DNA of 64,000 bases from Patiria miniata. Taxonomy: Eukaryota > Echinodermata > Asteroidea > Valvatida > Asterinidae. Position 1 is the first letter of the stretch, and each line of letters opens with the position of its first letter. The stretch is from contig NW_024037051.1 in NCBI RefSeq assembly GCF_015706575.1, positions 15,349,016-15,413,015 on the forward strand. The letters run 5' to 3'. A program made the translations under genes and the position numbers. The notes below the pieces were generated by a model, which made no database searches, was not told the DNA's origin, and saw only the letters and a list, made by a program, of their open reading frames with translations. Below, piece by piece: positions 34,421-46,900 of this stretch.

Positions 34421-34572
34421 ATAGACCGTATGTGTATAGCAGCCATCTTAGAGGGCAAAGCCTTTGTTTGGCTGGGATGCGCATGAGTGAACCTTTTGCG
34501 CATTCGTTGTTACTGAAATAAAATGACAAAAGATGCCCTCTAAGATGGCCGCTATACGCATTAAGGTCTATA
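34421..34572. mobile_element. ATAGACC hairpin MITE, copy 2
   Basis: Left end ATAGACCGTATGTGTATAGC, continuing AGCCATCTTAGAGGGCA, pairs with the right end TGCCCTCTAAGATGGCCGC, continuing TATACGCATTAAGGTCTAT, in a near-perfect inverted repeat of about 38 bases. A transcript across this 150-bp element would fold into a strong hairpin. Related to 10421-10604. Confidence 0.7.
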
Positions 34573-35889
34573 GGTAACTTTCCGAGTATAAACAATGTGA
34601 GTGACATTACTATCCGAACAGAACTGAGAAAATAAATAGTGATTGAACATACACTTCTGAATGTGCATTATGTTGTCTCACATTACTGTAGCTGTATCTA
34701 TGTATAGAAGGTCAGCATAAAGTATAGACGTAGTCTGTACACGTATGCACAACCTACACGTGACGCATCACATGAGCCTTATGCGTTAATTGTGGCCTTG
34801 GTTGCCAGTGATAGGGAAAATATGTAATATCTGGGTCAGGCTAGTGCAAACACTGCGATAACATCCTCGTGGCCGCGTGGCCTCCTGATACGCCATCTAA
34901 ACATGACAACATAATGGTTGCAAACTTGCTGACACAATTTTCCACCGATTGATGGGTCTTATTTGTTGACTTATCGAAGAAAAATCCTTGCCCGCGTTTT
35001 AATCTGATGTAGGCCCTATAATGTTTGTTGTGACATGACGTTCTCATGAAAAAAATGTCATTTATATTTTCTACTAGTGGATAGAGAGTTGTGGTCTTCA
35101 ATCCATGTTCTTGCCTCATCTCCGAAATATGACAAAGTTAGGGATCCATAATTGAAAGGTCTTGCCGTGAATGGCCGAGTTATCATTAAGACCCCTTAAC
35201 TCCGGCATTCAATTGGATTTTCGGACACCTAGTCCTAGTACTCTGTTGTTGAAGCATGGAGGAAGGAATAGCGTGGCGTGTTATATAATCCTGATAAATC
35301 AATTTCTTTTTATGCAAAAGCAAATCCTCACACGACCATGTTAATTTTATTAAATTATAAAATATCTGGTCAAGTTGCCTTGAGTTTTCTTGATGATATG
35401 GCTGTTTCTTGCCCTTACATTTTGTTAATGAGATACGGTTCCATTTGACCTTGCATAATAACAACCATAGCCGACAGCTTGTGTCCTTGCGAATCAGTTA
35501 CGGTGGCCTCGCCCAGAAATTCTCGGTTTCTTGCCAAACGCTGTCTGATGAAACCCCGCCTTTATTTGTTGTGTGCGAAGGTCGCCTGTTGTTTCATGGC
35601 GTCTAGACTTGCTCAAGTCGTACCACTGCTCTCCTTTTCGTGTATGTTTTTGCGTATAATGATGATACATGTACATGTACATGTATACAACGTGACACTC
35701 TACAAGGGCCTATGTTTTTATGGATTTGTGTGTGAATTCTGTGCCATGATAGCTCACCACAGATATAGGTTTGCTGTCTTTTATTTCTGTTGTGATTTCT
35801 TGTTGAAAATGTAACTCGCACCGGATTATCCCCTCAGTACTGCAAGTTATTGGAGGAAAATATTCCCAAAAATACCCTGGACGCCTATC
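34573..35889. other. Intergenic, no gene seen
   Basis: Only short frames. ACATGTACATGTACATGTAT at about 35667-35685 is a run of the TACATGTA motif. Confidence 0.45.
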
Positions 35890-35897
35890 TATAGTAT

Positions 35898-36027
35898 CAT
35901 GGGCGGCTTGCCCCCCGAAATCATATTGTTGTTAATTTAATGGGTTGGGGGCAAAATGTCCCTGTCCACCCTCAGAAAAAAAATGTGCTTTACCCCCCTC
36001 TAGAAAAAAATGTTGGCGACGCCCATG
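35898..36027. mobile_element. Non-autonomous DNA transposon, CATGGGCG family, copy 2
   Basis: The element begins CATGGGCGGC and ends GGCGACGCCCATG. It is flanked on both sides by the identical 8-mer TATAGTAT (35890-35897 and 36028-36035), a perfect target-site duplication. Its right half is an inverted match to the copy at 26997-27271 (GTAAAGCACATTTTTT, GAGGGTGGA, GGGACATTTTGCCCCC on the minus strand). It is 130 bases long and non-coding. Confidence 0.8.
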
Positions 36028-36035
36028 TATAGTAT

Positions 36036-39000
36036 TATGTAACTCTTTACAGAGCCACGTCGTTCCACGTCTCCGTACAAATGCCGAACATACTTCTACA
36101 AGTTTAGCAAACACTGAGCAAGGTCGTCTATAGCTGCGGCAAAAAGAAACCGGTTCCAACTCGGCCTTCGAGTTCCCGCGCGTTTTTTATTTGCAGTTCG
36201 TATATTCCGGGTCGATTCATGGGAGCATTTCCCCATTATCTGCTCTTATGTAATACACGGATGATTCAATGATTATTTTTATTCATAAAAAGACCTCACC
36301 TTTGTACTCCAATTCGGGTTCCGGGAAATTGTTCTGTTTCGGCCGCGCTGAGGTCCTTTGTGGGGGAAAAGTTGAAGCCGTGTGTGCGTATGTTTGGTGA
36401 CTCGCATGACTTCAAGCGTACCTCGGAAATTGAAGACCCAAGGAATTGAAATTCCCCTCTATGGTTTATTAAATGTTACTTTTTGAAGTCTTACAAAGCA
36501 CTTAATAACCTCATTGATCTTACTCCTCCATGCCAACCTTTCCTATTTCTTTGCTGTTTTTCCTCTTGTTTGATGATGAAAAAGTGGTGCATAAAGTACG
36601 GCAGATATATATGCCTTTGATGATACAAGCATGTCATTTGGAACACAATCAGAGTATAAGACTGATATTTGGCAACATAGGGCCATCGAAGATCAACCCT
36701 TAATATAGGTACCAGCAATGGTAGCCATTTTGAAAATTTTGAAAATTGGTTGTTAATTCCACCTATATATATTTTTTTTTCAAAGGATTAATTTGCGATG
36801 GCCCCATGGGCGTCAATCGGTTAGTCAATACACTGTGTTAACCGCGACTTAATTCCTTAACAATTTCTTACATACATTGATTGACATATTCAACTGTTTA
36901 ACTGAGGAAAAGAGAACTGATTGCATGAATTGAACTGAGTGAATGGAACTGGAATGAACAATGCACTGAAATGAGTTGACGATTTACAGTAAAGAACTGC
37001 TCATGGGACAGTGCTTATACTGTGAGAAATACTTATGAAAAAAAATTGAAGGGAACATTTTAGTCATGTATTCTCAGAAATGAAAATGACTGGATGGGCA
37101 ATTACACCTCAAGGCAATGGTCTAGTAACTTGGCTTGTACCGAGAAACTTTCGATGTCAGATGACCAATAACTTGGAATCATTATGTAAGGGTTGACAGG
37201 CTGTGGGCAGCAATCAAGGCCATTAAAATAGCCCTACCACACAGGCACATTGTGTGGATGTATGTGCAAGGGAAACTATGAGTCATTACGATTAGTAGTT
37301 ATTTACAGGAATGATAAATGTGAAAAAAATGATAAATCCAGATATATTTATTTATCGTTTGATAAAAACTATAAATAAAGAGTGATGCGAATTGATAATT
37401 GATTATCTAAAAACGCTACATCTTATGTGCTGCACTTAATAAAAGCAGTAAATAGTAATTGATTTTAAGTACAGCTTCCAAACCGTTTCCATTTCTCAGT
37501 CGTCTATCCCTATTTTCCATTTAAAAAAACCCAGTATATATTCAGTTAATTTTTGGCACTCAATTTCAGTCACAAGCAGGGTCATGCCTGTGTTTTATAA
37601 CTCCATGGTACAACTTTACATTGGTCCACATGCAGACTGGGACCTTGAGTGCTGGAAAACATGCAACACAAATCAAGCCAACTTTACTCACTCTTTAGCC
37701 AGCGAAATTCTCCAAAATTTTCATGGACAAAGACATGGTCCTCAGTATTTTACCAACCAAGTTTGAAGACTCAATTCAATTTTTAAAGGCGACTTTTCTT
37801 CAGTATTTTGCACTTGAGAGGGACATCAAGTGATTTCAAAATGAGGCTGAAGACTAGACTGTTACATGTCCTACCATGGTCCAACTGTTTGAAGAGACTG
37901 ACCTCTTCGTTCTTTGTTATTGGTCTGGTGGCTGACTAATGAGAAATGTGTAGAAATAGAGAGTAGTACCAGACGTGCCAGATGTTTCATTTGCCACAGT
38001 TGATTGATGCAGTACTGAAGGGTTGTTGGACTGGTTGTTTCAGGTGCCAGTCTATTTTCTTGTTTTGCATGTTGTCATTACCTTATGTTTCGGGACTCCC
38101 ATACACAGTAGTCCCAAATTTTGTGGACTAGTCTACATGTAGGCCTAATTAGTTTTTGTGTGGCAAATTGCCAAAGTAATGTTTGGTCCTCTTGGAAAAA
38201 GGTGTTATATAATCAGTCAAAAGTATACATGTCCCCAATGTAAAAATGGTAATCCAGTGTAGCATGTGTCGTTGTGTTTTGGTCTCGCCATCGCATCGAG
38301 ACAATAGTCTCACTTCCATTTGTTTTACCTGTACGCAATTAGTGGACGGACAAAAATTAGTAATTACTATAGGATGTTGTGACCAATGCAGACAGCGCTG
38401 CATTGATGCAATACGCGTCACTCAAGGACAAACGATTTGCCTTGTTTATCGCGTGGATCGATCACAACATTTTACTGGAGCCTCTCCGACCTTAAAGCGG
38501 ATGTCTGCTCAAGGATGCCTGGGGCTGCAATAATGATATATGTTGTGATATTTTTGGATTATATATGTATTATCTCTATTCGTATACAATACATTACGCA
38601 AAGGGTTTAACTGGGCACACATTAAAAATGCAAATGCTTTACACGCAAGGTATCAGTCGGAAAGAAATGTCCCTGTCTTAACTTTTTATTTTCAGTGTAA
38701 ATAATAATTTGGGCATTTGAGGGTTTTTTCCCTTCAATATTTGGCCGTCCTTTGATACAAAATTAATCCAACCGTTATTGAGAACCGTTTTTGAGAGTTC
38801 ACACGATTTAAAAAGCATTAACCGGACAGGCATAAAAACAATGAAAAGGAAGCTTACTTTAAAAAAAAATGCGTCATTATTATTTTGTTTCATTTTTTTT
38901 TTAGTTAACTGTTGACAAAACCTTCGACAGATTAACCGAATAAAGACGCTCAGATAGTTCCTCTATTGTCATATATTATCTTTAACAATAATGGCCTGCG

Positions 39001-42000
39001 TTAGGTAGGCCTACATGTTACTTTTGGAAAATGTGGCGCGGAACGGGTTCATCAACCCAGTATCATAACGCGCTACAAACGACCCTCAAAAACAAAAATC
39101 ACTCAAGCTAAATGCTGAAGATAATATTTTTTTAATGGTCTTCAACCTGCTGGTCATTCTATTCTTATAACATACTTATATAAGAACACGGTTTTGAAAA
39201 GACCATCGAGTGTCTCTATAAATAAATCGCCAATTTTTATACAGGTATGCCACAGTTTATAAAAAAAAAAAATCATGGTCACCGACCTCGCCAGCTCGCT
39301 GATCCATGATGTTACTTTTAACTTTGCATTTTGTCTGTTTCAACATGGATTGAACATGTATTCAGCTGGCTCGTCATGTACTCATTAGCAATTACAGTTT
39401 GATCATAGACTCCCAAAGATAATGTTAATACAACTTTAAAGGGAAGATACAACATTTGCAAACATCAAAAAACGAAGTGATCAAGTTATCACGAAATAGT
39501 TACTGGATTGTAAGAGAATGACAATCTACTAATAAAGCATCCTGTAAAATCATGGCTCCTGGTGTGCCTCCAAATCCATTTATTTCTGAAAATTGCAGCA
39601 AAAGCAAATGTTGTACATTCCCTTTAATAATAGCAGAGTCACATTGGTCTACCAGCAACATTCATTATACGTTGTAATAGTGAAATCTGAGCATTTATTG
39701 CCCCCCCCCCCCGATTGCAAATCACGATTGCACACCAAAAGGGAGAAAATGGTATACACGAAGAAATCAGACAGAATGACCACGCCCCCCACATTCAGTC
39801 ATCTAGCGTGGGTGAAGGATAATAAATCGAGCGAGAGCTTGGCAACCAGTCTAATTTTCAAGGCTTTTGTAAAAATAAGAAAGAAGAAAAAAAAAGGTAA
39901 TCATAGAATTTACTTGGAGCCGGGACCCGTCGGCCATATTTTGTTTGCCCTTTCATTAAATTTCCTGGCCGGCAAGCTCAATTATCGCCGTTTAATTTGG
40001 TCGGCAAGGACGTATCGGGCGCGAACGACATCATGTAACTGTTTTGTAATAACGATAATGGCGCACCGTGGACTGGGTGATGTCATCAGCAATATTAATT
40101 GTGCTTTCATCACCTTGTTTGTTGTTCTCGCAAGGAAAGACCATTATGTCATCTCTTGTCTTATTTCGTTGTTGATTGATTTCAAACTTATTTGTGAACG
40201 GCTGATCGCTCCAAAGTGATTTATTAATCGTTTTGTTTTCCCGTAAACTACTTTCTACAGAAGACCGAAAGTTTCGATAATTTAAAACAGTATAAGGTTT
40301 CGTCCTTATACAGGAAGATTGAACACATTATGTACGATAAAGCATTTGTTTTAAACTCCATACCATTTAACTTTTAATGTAAACATGAGTTATTCACTGC
40401 ATTGTGATATGCAAAACTTTACCTTGCATATCGCAAGTTCTGCGCTTCTATTGGCCACAAGTCGGATGACGTCACTAAGCAGTCCCCGTGGTTGGTTGGT
40501 TACCGGTTGTCACTCACTACACGACTTACAACCTTTTTCGTATAAAAAAATTCACTTTCATTTTTTGGGGGCCAAATGCCATGAAATTAATTTTCAAATG
40601 TTCAGCCAAGCTCAACACCCAAGGGTCACTAATAGAAACCCCAACCATTTCCCTAATTTCCATAACCCAATTTTGTTTTGCAAATCTAGAACGGAAAATA
40701 CAATATTCTTCCCTTTAAGATTAATTTAAAGATAAAAGCCTTCACTTTCTTATCCTTGTATTTCATCAATTCCATTTAGACCTCTTAATTACTTCTAACC
40801 GTCAGATGACATCTTAATGGATAGCTTTTTTTTTGATGACTTGTGTCTCGAGGTATTTTGGATGTCCTTTTCCTCTCCAGGGAAATTGGAGAACTCGGTC
40901 TTCAAATCGCCACTGGCAACCTCGGCGGAATTTTGACATACGATCGCGCTCGACAGCGCATCTCCCCGTTTAACCTTGTTCTCATGTCTAGTCTTTATTG
41001 AACGCCCACGGACCGCGTACCGGGGGGACATTCATGTATCTTTGTCGTTATTTTGCAAAAGATGGCCACTGCAAATTTATCAGAAGGAAAAGCAAATTGA
41101 ATTGGGAAGAAAACTAGACGATGATTGAGATGATGTATTGGTGTTATACACGGCAGTCGCGCGTCGTTGAATGGACGATTTATTGTGCGGATCTTGCAGC
41201 ATCATCCCCTGTTCGCATCTGGGTCCACTTTCAAAGCGCAGCTAATTGTTGAGCAACTTGAGGTGCTCAGCTAATAATCGGGCGGGGAACCAGCCGCAAA
41301 CCAAATACATTCCATGACTTTTTGGCTGGTAACCTGTCTTTGCAATAATGTATATTCTCGCATTAAATTGTTCGGTTCGTGAACACCATTAATACCAACT
41401 TTCTGGGAAGTATTTGTCTAAACGTGTAGTTCGTTCACCAACGTTGGACAAGAAGTTGAGCAACAATTGCCAACAATTTCTTCAGTACAGATGATGTTTT
41501 ATTCATTTTCTTAATGTTTGCCCTTTCTTAATTCATGGATATATCAAATTAAAACGATCCATCAAAACAATTACGAAACCAAATCAGCAACTCGGTCTGC
41601 GAACCAGGTCACCGATTACCACATGATGCATAAAACAATCAGTGAAATCCACGATGCAAGATCTATACCGATGCAACAAAAAACGTGCTCCCAGGCGCCT
41701 TATCAAAAATTTACTCGCTTTACGGGCAAGCGGCAATTTTAGCACACCAACAAATTCTGTCAACCGGTTGAACACTTGAAATGGTGTCATCGACTTTCTC
41801 GACCTTGGCTTCTTGGGAGTGGGCCAGGACGAGTTTGACCACCGCGTCGCCAGGGTGATGACGCATGGAGAATATTCATTATTTTTATCTCTATAGGTGT
41901 GAACTCAAATGAGTCATCGAAAAACAACATCTCTCCCAAAAATACTCTCCCCGCGACACGGTCAGTCTTGGGTTACTAACCTCCGAACGGAAGATGCGAA

Positions 42001-42340
42001 TCAGTCGCGATTGAGTTGACCTCACTTGCGTTCGATCAAGAAAATAATCACGTGGGCTTTCTCTTAACGACAAGCGGAAAGTACTGACGACTGGAAACAA
42101 GTTAATTGTGTCCATCCACGGTACGCTAAATAGTCAATCCCGGCAGCTTGTCAGGTAGCCCATAGGGGACGTCACTTTCTTTAATTTGGTGCCCCGGGAA
42201 AATCGCATTAAAAAAGGGAAAACAAGAAATTAATAAGACGACGCGATCACGTCCAATACATCGTGAAAACATTAATGACCTTTCGACAAATTTACGGCAT
42301 AATTCACCACTTTTGAAGTGAAAAATGTGTTGTAAAGTTA
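36036..42340. other. Gene-free region; possible regulatory DNA
   Basis: No recognised exon. A 208-codon plus-strand frame at 39593-40219 crosses a C tract (39703-39712) and an A-rich run, and has no motif, so I do not call it a gene. From about 39.9 to 42.2 kb the sequence is complex, of moderate GC and nearly free of homopolymers, with several TAAT/ATTA words. That is the texture of conserved non-coding elements, though conservation cannot be tested here. Confidence 0.4.
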
Positions 42341-42343
42341 TTG

Positions 42344-42857
42344 GTAATATCGTAAAAGAAATCCGCGATGTTGTGAAGGAAATCCGCGATGTTGTGAAGG
42401 AAATCCGCGATGTTGTGAAGAAAGTCCGCGGTATATAGAAGGAAATCCGCGATGTCGTGAAGGAAATCCGCGATGTTGTGAAAGAAATCCGCGATGTTGT
42501 GAAGGAAATCCGCGATGTTGTGAAGGAAATCCGCGATGCTGCGAAGGAAATCCGCCAATGAAATCCGCGACGTTATGAATGAAATCTGCGATGTTGTGAA
42601 GGAAATTCGCGATGTTGTGAAGGAAATCCGCGATGTTGTGAAAGAAATCCGCGATGTTGTGAAGGAAATCCGCGATGCTGCGAAGGAAATCCGCCAATGA
42701 AATCCGCGACGTTATGAATGAAATCTGCGATGTTGTGAAGGAAATTCGCGATGTTGTGAAGGAAATCCGCGATGTTTTGAAGGAAATCCGCCAAGGAAAT
42801 CTGCGATGTTGTGAATGAAATCCGTCAAGTTGTGAAGGAAATCCGCGATATTGCGGT
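42344..42857. repeat. 21-bp tandem satellite, about 24 units
   Basis: The unit GAAATCCGCGATGTTGTGAAG repeats almost without interruption. A 139-bp higher-order block (starting GATGCTGCGAAGG at about 42535) is repeated at about 42674, with two units shortened to CCGCCAATG. As 21 is a multiple of 3, several frames stay open and give heptad-like peptides: IADFLHN and GFPSQHR on minus, EIRDVVK on plus (broken by stops at about 42434 and 42557). No promoter, splice sites or non-repeat coding flank suggest a real gene. Confidence 0.9.
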
Positions 42858-43523
42858 GTCCTTCTTAGGCCATCGTATTACGGCTCAAGATCTTGTATTT
42901 TGGCCACAATTGGGTAAAAAAAGGCGGGTACCCATTTAATGTACCTTGTCGTTATGGATTAAAACCAAGCTGTGACATGTAATTCCATTAAGTCCTTGAA
43001 CACGGAAAGTGTTAATGAAAGGAAGCTTCAATTTCCCAGACAATGATCTTAAATTTGCGAAAACCAGCAAAAGGAAATTAAGTTTTGAATGTGACCTTAG
43101 CAATTTGACCTCCGTATGCGCGCCCAGAAGAGTTGAAGTGCACTAATAATTTATCAGTGTTTCGAGTTTTTATTAGTCATGCGAAATTTACGACGCTAAT
43201 TTGTGTGGACTTCCATTTTTTTTTCTGTTGTTAGTATCTACTGCCTGTCCATATGTCATCTCAGTGTTTGCAAGGCCAACGATCGTCGTAAAAATTCGTT
43301 CAAGGAGACAGGCGCTTAACGATATGAGTTGGGACAGTTTGACGAGCAGAGTGCACAGGTTGCCAGAAACTCTTATGCAGCACTGGACATTATATTTACA
43401 GGAAACAAAGCTAGCTTGAATAATATGCATGTACCTATCCAAGTATCGCTTTGAATTACCATGGCATACCTGCTTTGTAATTTCGGCATTGGTGATTCCA
43501 AATTGGTCGCAAATTTGTCAAGC
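42858..43523. other. Intergenic, no gene seen
   Basis: No protein-like frame and no repeat of note. Confidence 0.45.
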
Positions 43524-43977
43524 TACAGGGTGGTGCAAAAAGAAGGAATTTCATTTTGACAGGAATTTAAACGTACCTACTTAACTTATTTCTTGTTTGT
43601 TTATAATGCAGTGAGGTATAGCTCTTTAACCATACGTGGTGAAAAATCGCAAGAATAGTGTTATTATGCTAATTTGAATACATGTCACCGAAATCACTGT
43701 TGTCCACGTGTAGGCCTATAGCCTAAGTCTAGTGTAGTGGCGTTGTTTTTTTGTCTTCACTCAGTCAAGCGGATGAAATAAAGCCGTCCGTGGACAAACG
43801 GGTTTGGCACATGAACATTTTCAGAGACAAAATATGCATTTGCAATCATTTTTTCGTCACTTATATTTAAAAGAGTCAATATTTTAATACCATTAAATTG
43901 AATGTTTATAAACATGCTCAACAAGTAGGTGAAATTGCTGTCAAAAGTGGGTTTCCTTCTTTTTGCACCACCCTGTA
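43524..43977. mobile_element. Tc1/mariner-like MITE with TACAGGGTGGTGC ends
   Basis: The two ends share a perfect inverted CAGGGTGGTGCAAAAAGAAG (continuing GAA), then a diverged match (TTTTGACAG.AATTT, CCTACTT), for about 55 bases in all. Both sides carry TA, the Tc1/mariner target. At 454 bases and with no transposase frame, it is non-autonomous. Size and terminal style parallel 32289-32737, but the inner sequence differs. Confidence 0.85.
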
Positions 43978-46900
43978 GATTCAGGGTTTTTTTGGTCAAA
44001 AACAAAACACGAATGTGTACTTACACTCATGAAGATTTAAACGTAAACAAAAAATTAACAGATAGTTTTCAGTTTGTGTGGTGATTTAATTTTTTTCTTC
44101 GGGGTATGAAATAGTTTAATCTTTTTTTTCTCATTAATTGAATCCGCGGTACATTCGATCCAATATCGAAATAAAAGTCTGTTGTTTGTGGATTACGGCA
44201 AACGTATTCATTTAGTTGGCTTTTGCGCATTGACATTGCCGTGCCACCGTCATTGTCTTGCAAGTTGACAATTCTGACAAACGAGCATGAAAAATGAAAC
44301 AAGGATGCGCGTTTTTTTCTCGCATAATTCGACGACCGCCGAATCTGTTCCTCCATTAAGTCTGTAAATTATTCAGGGTAATCGAGGACGTGACCTTCAT
44401 GAATAATTCATGACATTAAAAGACCCCACCATCTTGGGCGTCCTCGCGCTCGCTTCAACCTCGCTCCGGGCGCAATTCCCAGACCTTGCAATGTAACTGA
44501 TCATATTTTTTTTTTGGGGGGGGGGACTCGAAACACTTGTGCCCCGATCCCCGTATACTTGAAGACCTTTTGAGGTCGGGCCGAGGATATATTTGGTGAA
44601 TGAAAAACACCCACGAAACAGGAAAGATTTTACATAGGAAGTATGAATTAAACATGATTGTTATCTGAAGAACGCATGTTGCGCCTCTGTTATATGTGTA
44701 CTTCTTGTCACGATAAACCGCTGTCAAATGCGTTCTTAGCACCACAAATTTCTGGGTTGAGTTTTGAAGTTTTCGAGTAAAGAAGGACTATATCCGGGAA
44801 AAAAATAATCATAAAACAGTCGTTATATAAATTGAAAACGGAAAAATAAATCAAAGCAAATCTGGTATAGGAACATCGATGATCTGTTTTAACGAATGGT
44901 AGTTTTCGTGCCTTTATTCACTAAACTGCTCGTCTTTAATATCTCGCGTGATGTTTTTTTCTTCAAAATTAATATTTTAACATTTTTCAAGGTTCAAAAT
45001 TGATATCAAAATAGAACGAGTGGTTATGGCGTTTGAGTGCTTTTATAATTATCTCCAAATCGCACATATATTTTTTGTATGTAATGTGATTTTATTAGAG
45101 ATGTTTAAAAATATCCGCCTAGAGGTATCCCGTTTTAAAATCTTGTCACGTACTAATCACCTGTCACAAATGTCGGAAGGAATTTGATTCAGGTGTTTCC
45201 ACGTTCCGCCTATTGTTTCAATTCATCAACAGCTAATCCCCCTGATGATTTGTGCTTCCTGTGCCCTTCAGACTCGGGGAATTATACCCCAGTCGCCAGT
45301 CAGGCGTTGTTTTTTTGTGATTTCAAAATCCCCTCGAATTTGTCACCTGAAGTTTTTAGTCCAACGAACCTTATTTTAGCGAGACGCGTGGTTATGGCGC
45401 GTGGGTTACTCCTTTACCGACGCCAGGGGGAATTTACGCAGCTCAGCCCGCGTCGGACGGGCTGAGGCAACACCGGCCTCTGGTTCAAGGCTCAACACGG
45501 GACGTCAAGGGAAGTTGTTCGTTTTTATTTTTTGTCGGCGCCCATTCGGTTGCCAAAAACGACCTCGTCCTTGGTTGTGCTCGATGAGTGATTGTCTTTG
45601 TTCGTTCGCCTTGTAATTTCCCCTTGTCTGTTCAAATCAAAACATGATGCTTGAGAGGGATGATTGAACCATCTCGTTTGTTCATTCAATTATTTTTTTG
45701 TGGTTGTAAAGTTTTAATCGATTCAGTGATTCCATTATTGCAGCGTTCACTTGAGTTGCTATAGTTCTGAAAAAAAAAAAAATCGTTGCAAAGATATCGC
45801 GGTCATGTAATCGAAAAGCCCAGGTCCCCTCCACATTCTCACAATATTTTACTGTATTTTTGACACTTTTTTTATCAACACCTGTGGTACTGCAAAGATT
45901 CAAAAGAACTGAATTGAATCTAAGTTAAAACCAACATTCAGTGTGTTTTTATAACGGATGTGAGAGTGTTTTTGTTTATTGAGGGGGGGTTACAAGGGGC
46001 GTGGCTCGTGGAGCCGAGGAGGAGGATAGGTTGCATAAACGCTGTATAAAATGTGCCGAGATCAATTTCATGGTGTATATCTTAATGGTGTGATGCAAAC
46101 TAGAGGCAATAGTCCGCCTCAAGGCCAGCGATCCAGCCTGTAGGGAGTCCCTGTCCCCAACCAACGGGGAGACAGTCCCACCCGCCTCAAGGCCACCGCA
46201 CGCCTCGGACTACGGTCTGACAAGCCAAGCGAGACCGTGCTCCTCCTCCCTGGTTACACTGTCTGCTCTCCGTGGCGCCGTCACGCTACACACGCTGTAA
46301 TCCTAAACTATGAGCCAACCACGCAAATGAGCACTCCGACCAGCCCTGTAAAATAGACAATAAATTTGTTCGGCATTACGCGTGGGCATTAATTAAAATT
46401 TCAGGAAATTTCGCAACAGTTTGCGATGGTTGAACCAAGCCAGTGCCTAATTTCGGTTTAGTTATTAATCCTTGCATTGTTTGAAATATCGATTGCAATG
46501 AACCTAGACATTTTGCGATGATCCGAAACAATCACAGATAATCGTGACTGAAAGTGATGTTATTTTTGGCAATTGAGTGAGATAACGGTGAAAAAAGGGT
46601 TTGTGGATTTTCCAAGGATTTCACTTCTCTCTGTCATTCATTTCCAATGTATTTATACTTCAGGTTTGCGTGATTTGAATAATGTGCGGGAACATAATTA
46701 TGATCTCGAGGAAGCTATCTGTGGCATTGGCAGCAATCGTCGCTTTGAAATGTTCATGGCATGTCCACGGTCCAGCGGGTTTATCGCTGGCGAAGGGAGA
46801 TCCCGTCCCGTATGCCTTCCCACGACCGTCATACATCAGCTATTATTGATGAAACAATGATAATTACTGTGCATAAGTCCTTGGAATTGACACAGGGTTA

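Noticed and set aside
39593..40219. 208-codon plus-strand open frame
   Set aside because: It crosses a poly-C tract (Pro run) and a poly-A tract (Lys run), has no recognisable motif or codon bias, and no clear splice or start context. Treated as chance, though the DNA itself may be regulatory.
42304..42794. Open frames encoding (IADFLHN)n or (GFPSQHR)n repeats as a repetitive protein gene
   Set aside because: The frames exist in several registers only because the 21-bp unit is a multiple of three; no non-repeat coding flank, promoter or splice site.
45682..46164. Small minus-strand frames near CpG-rich patches
   Set aside because: Short, no motifs, no consistent splice sites.
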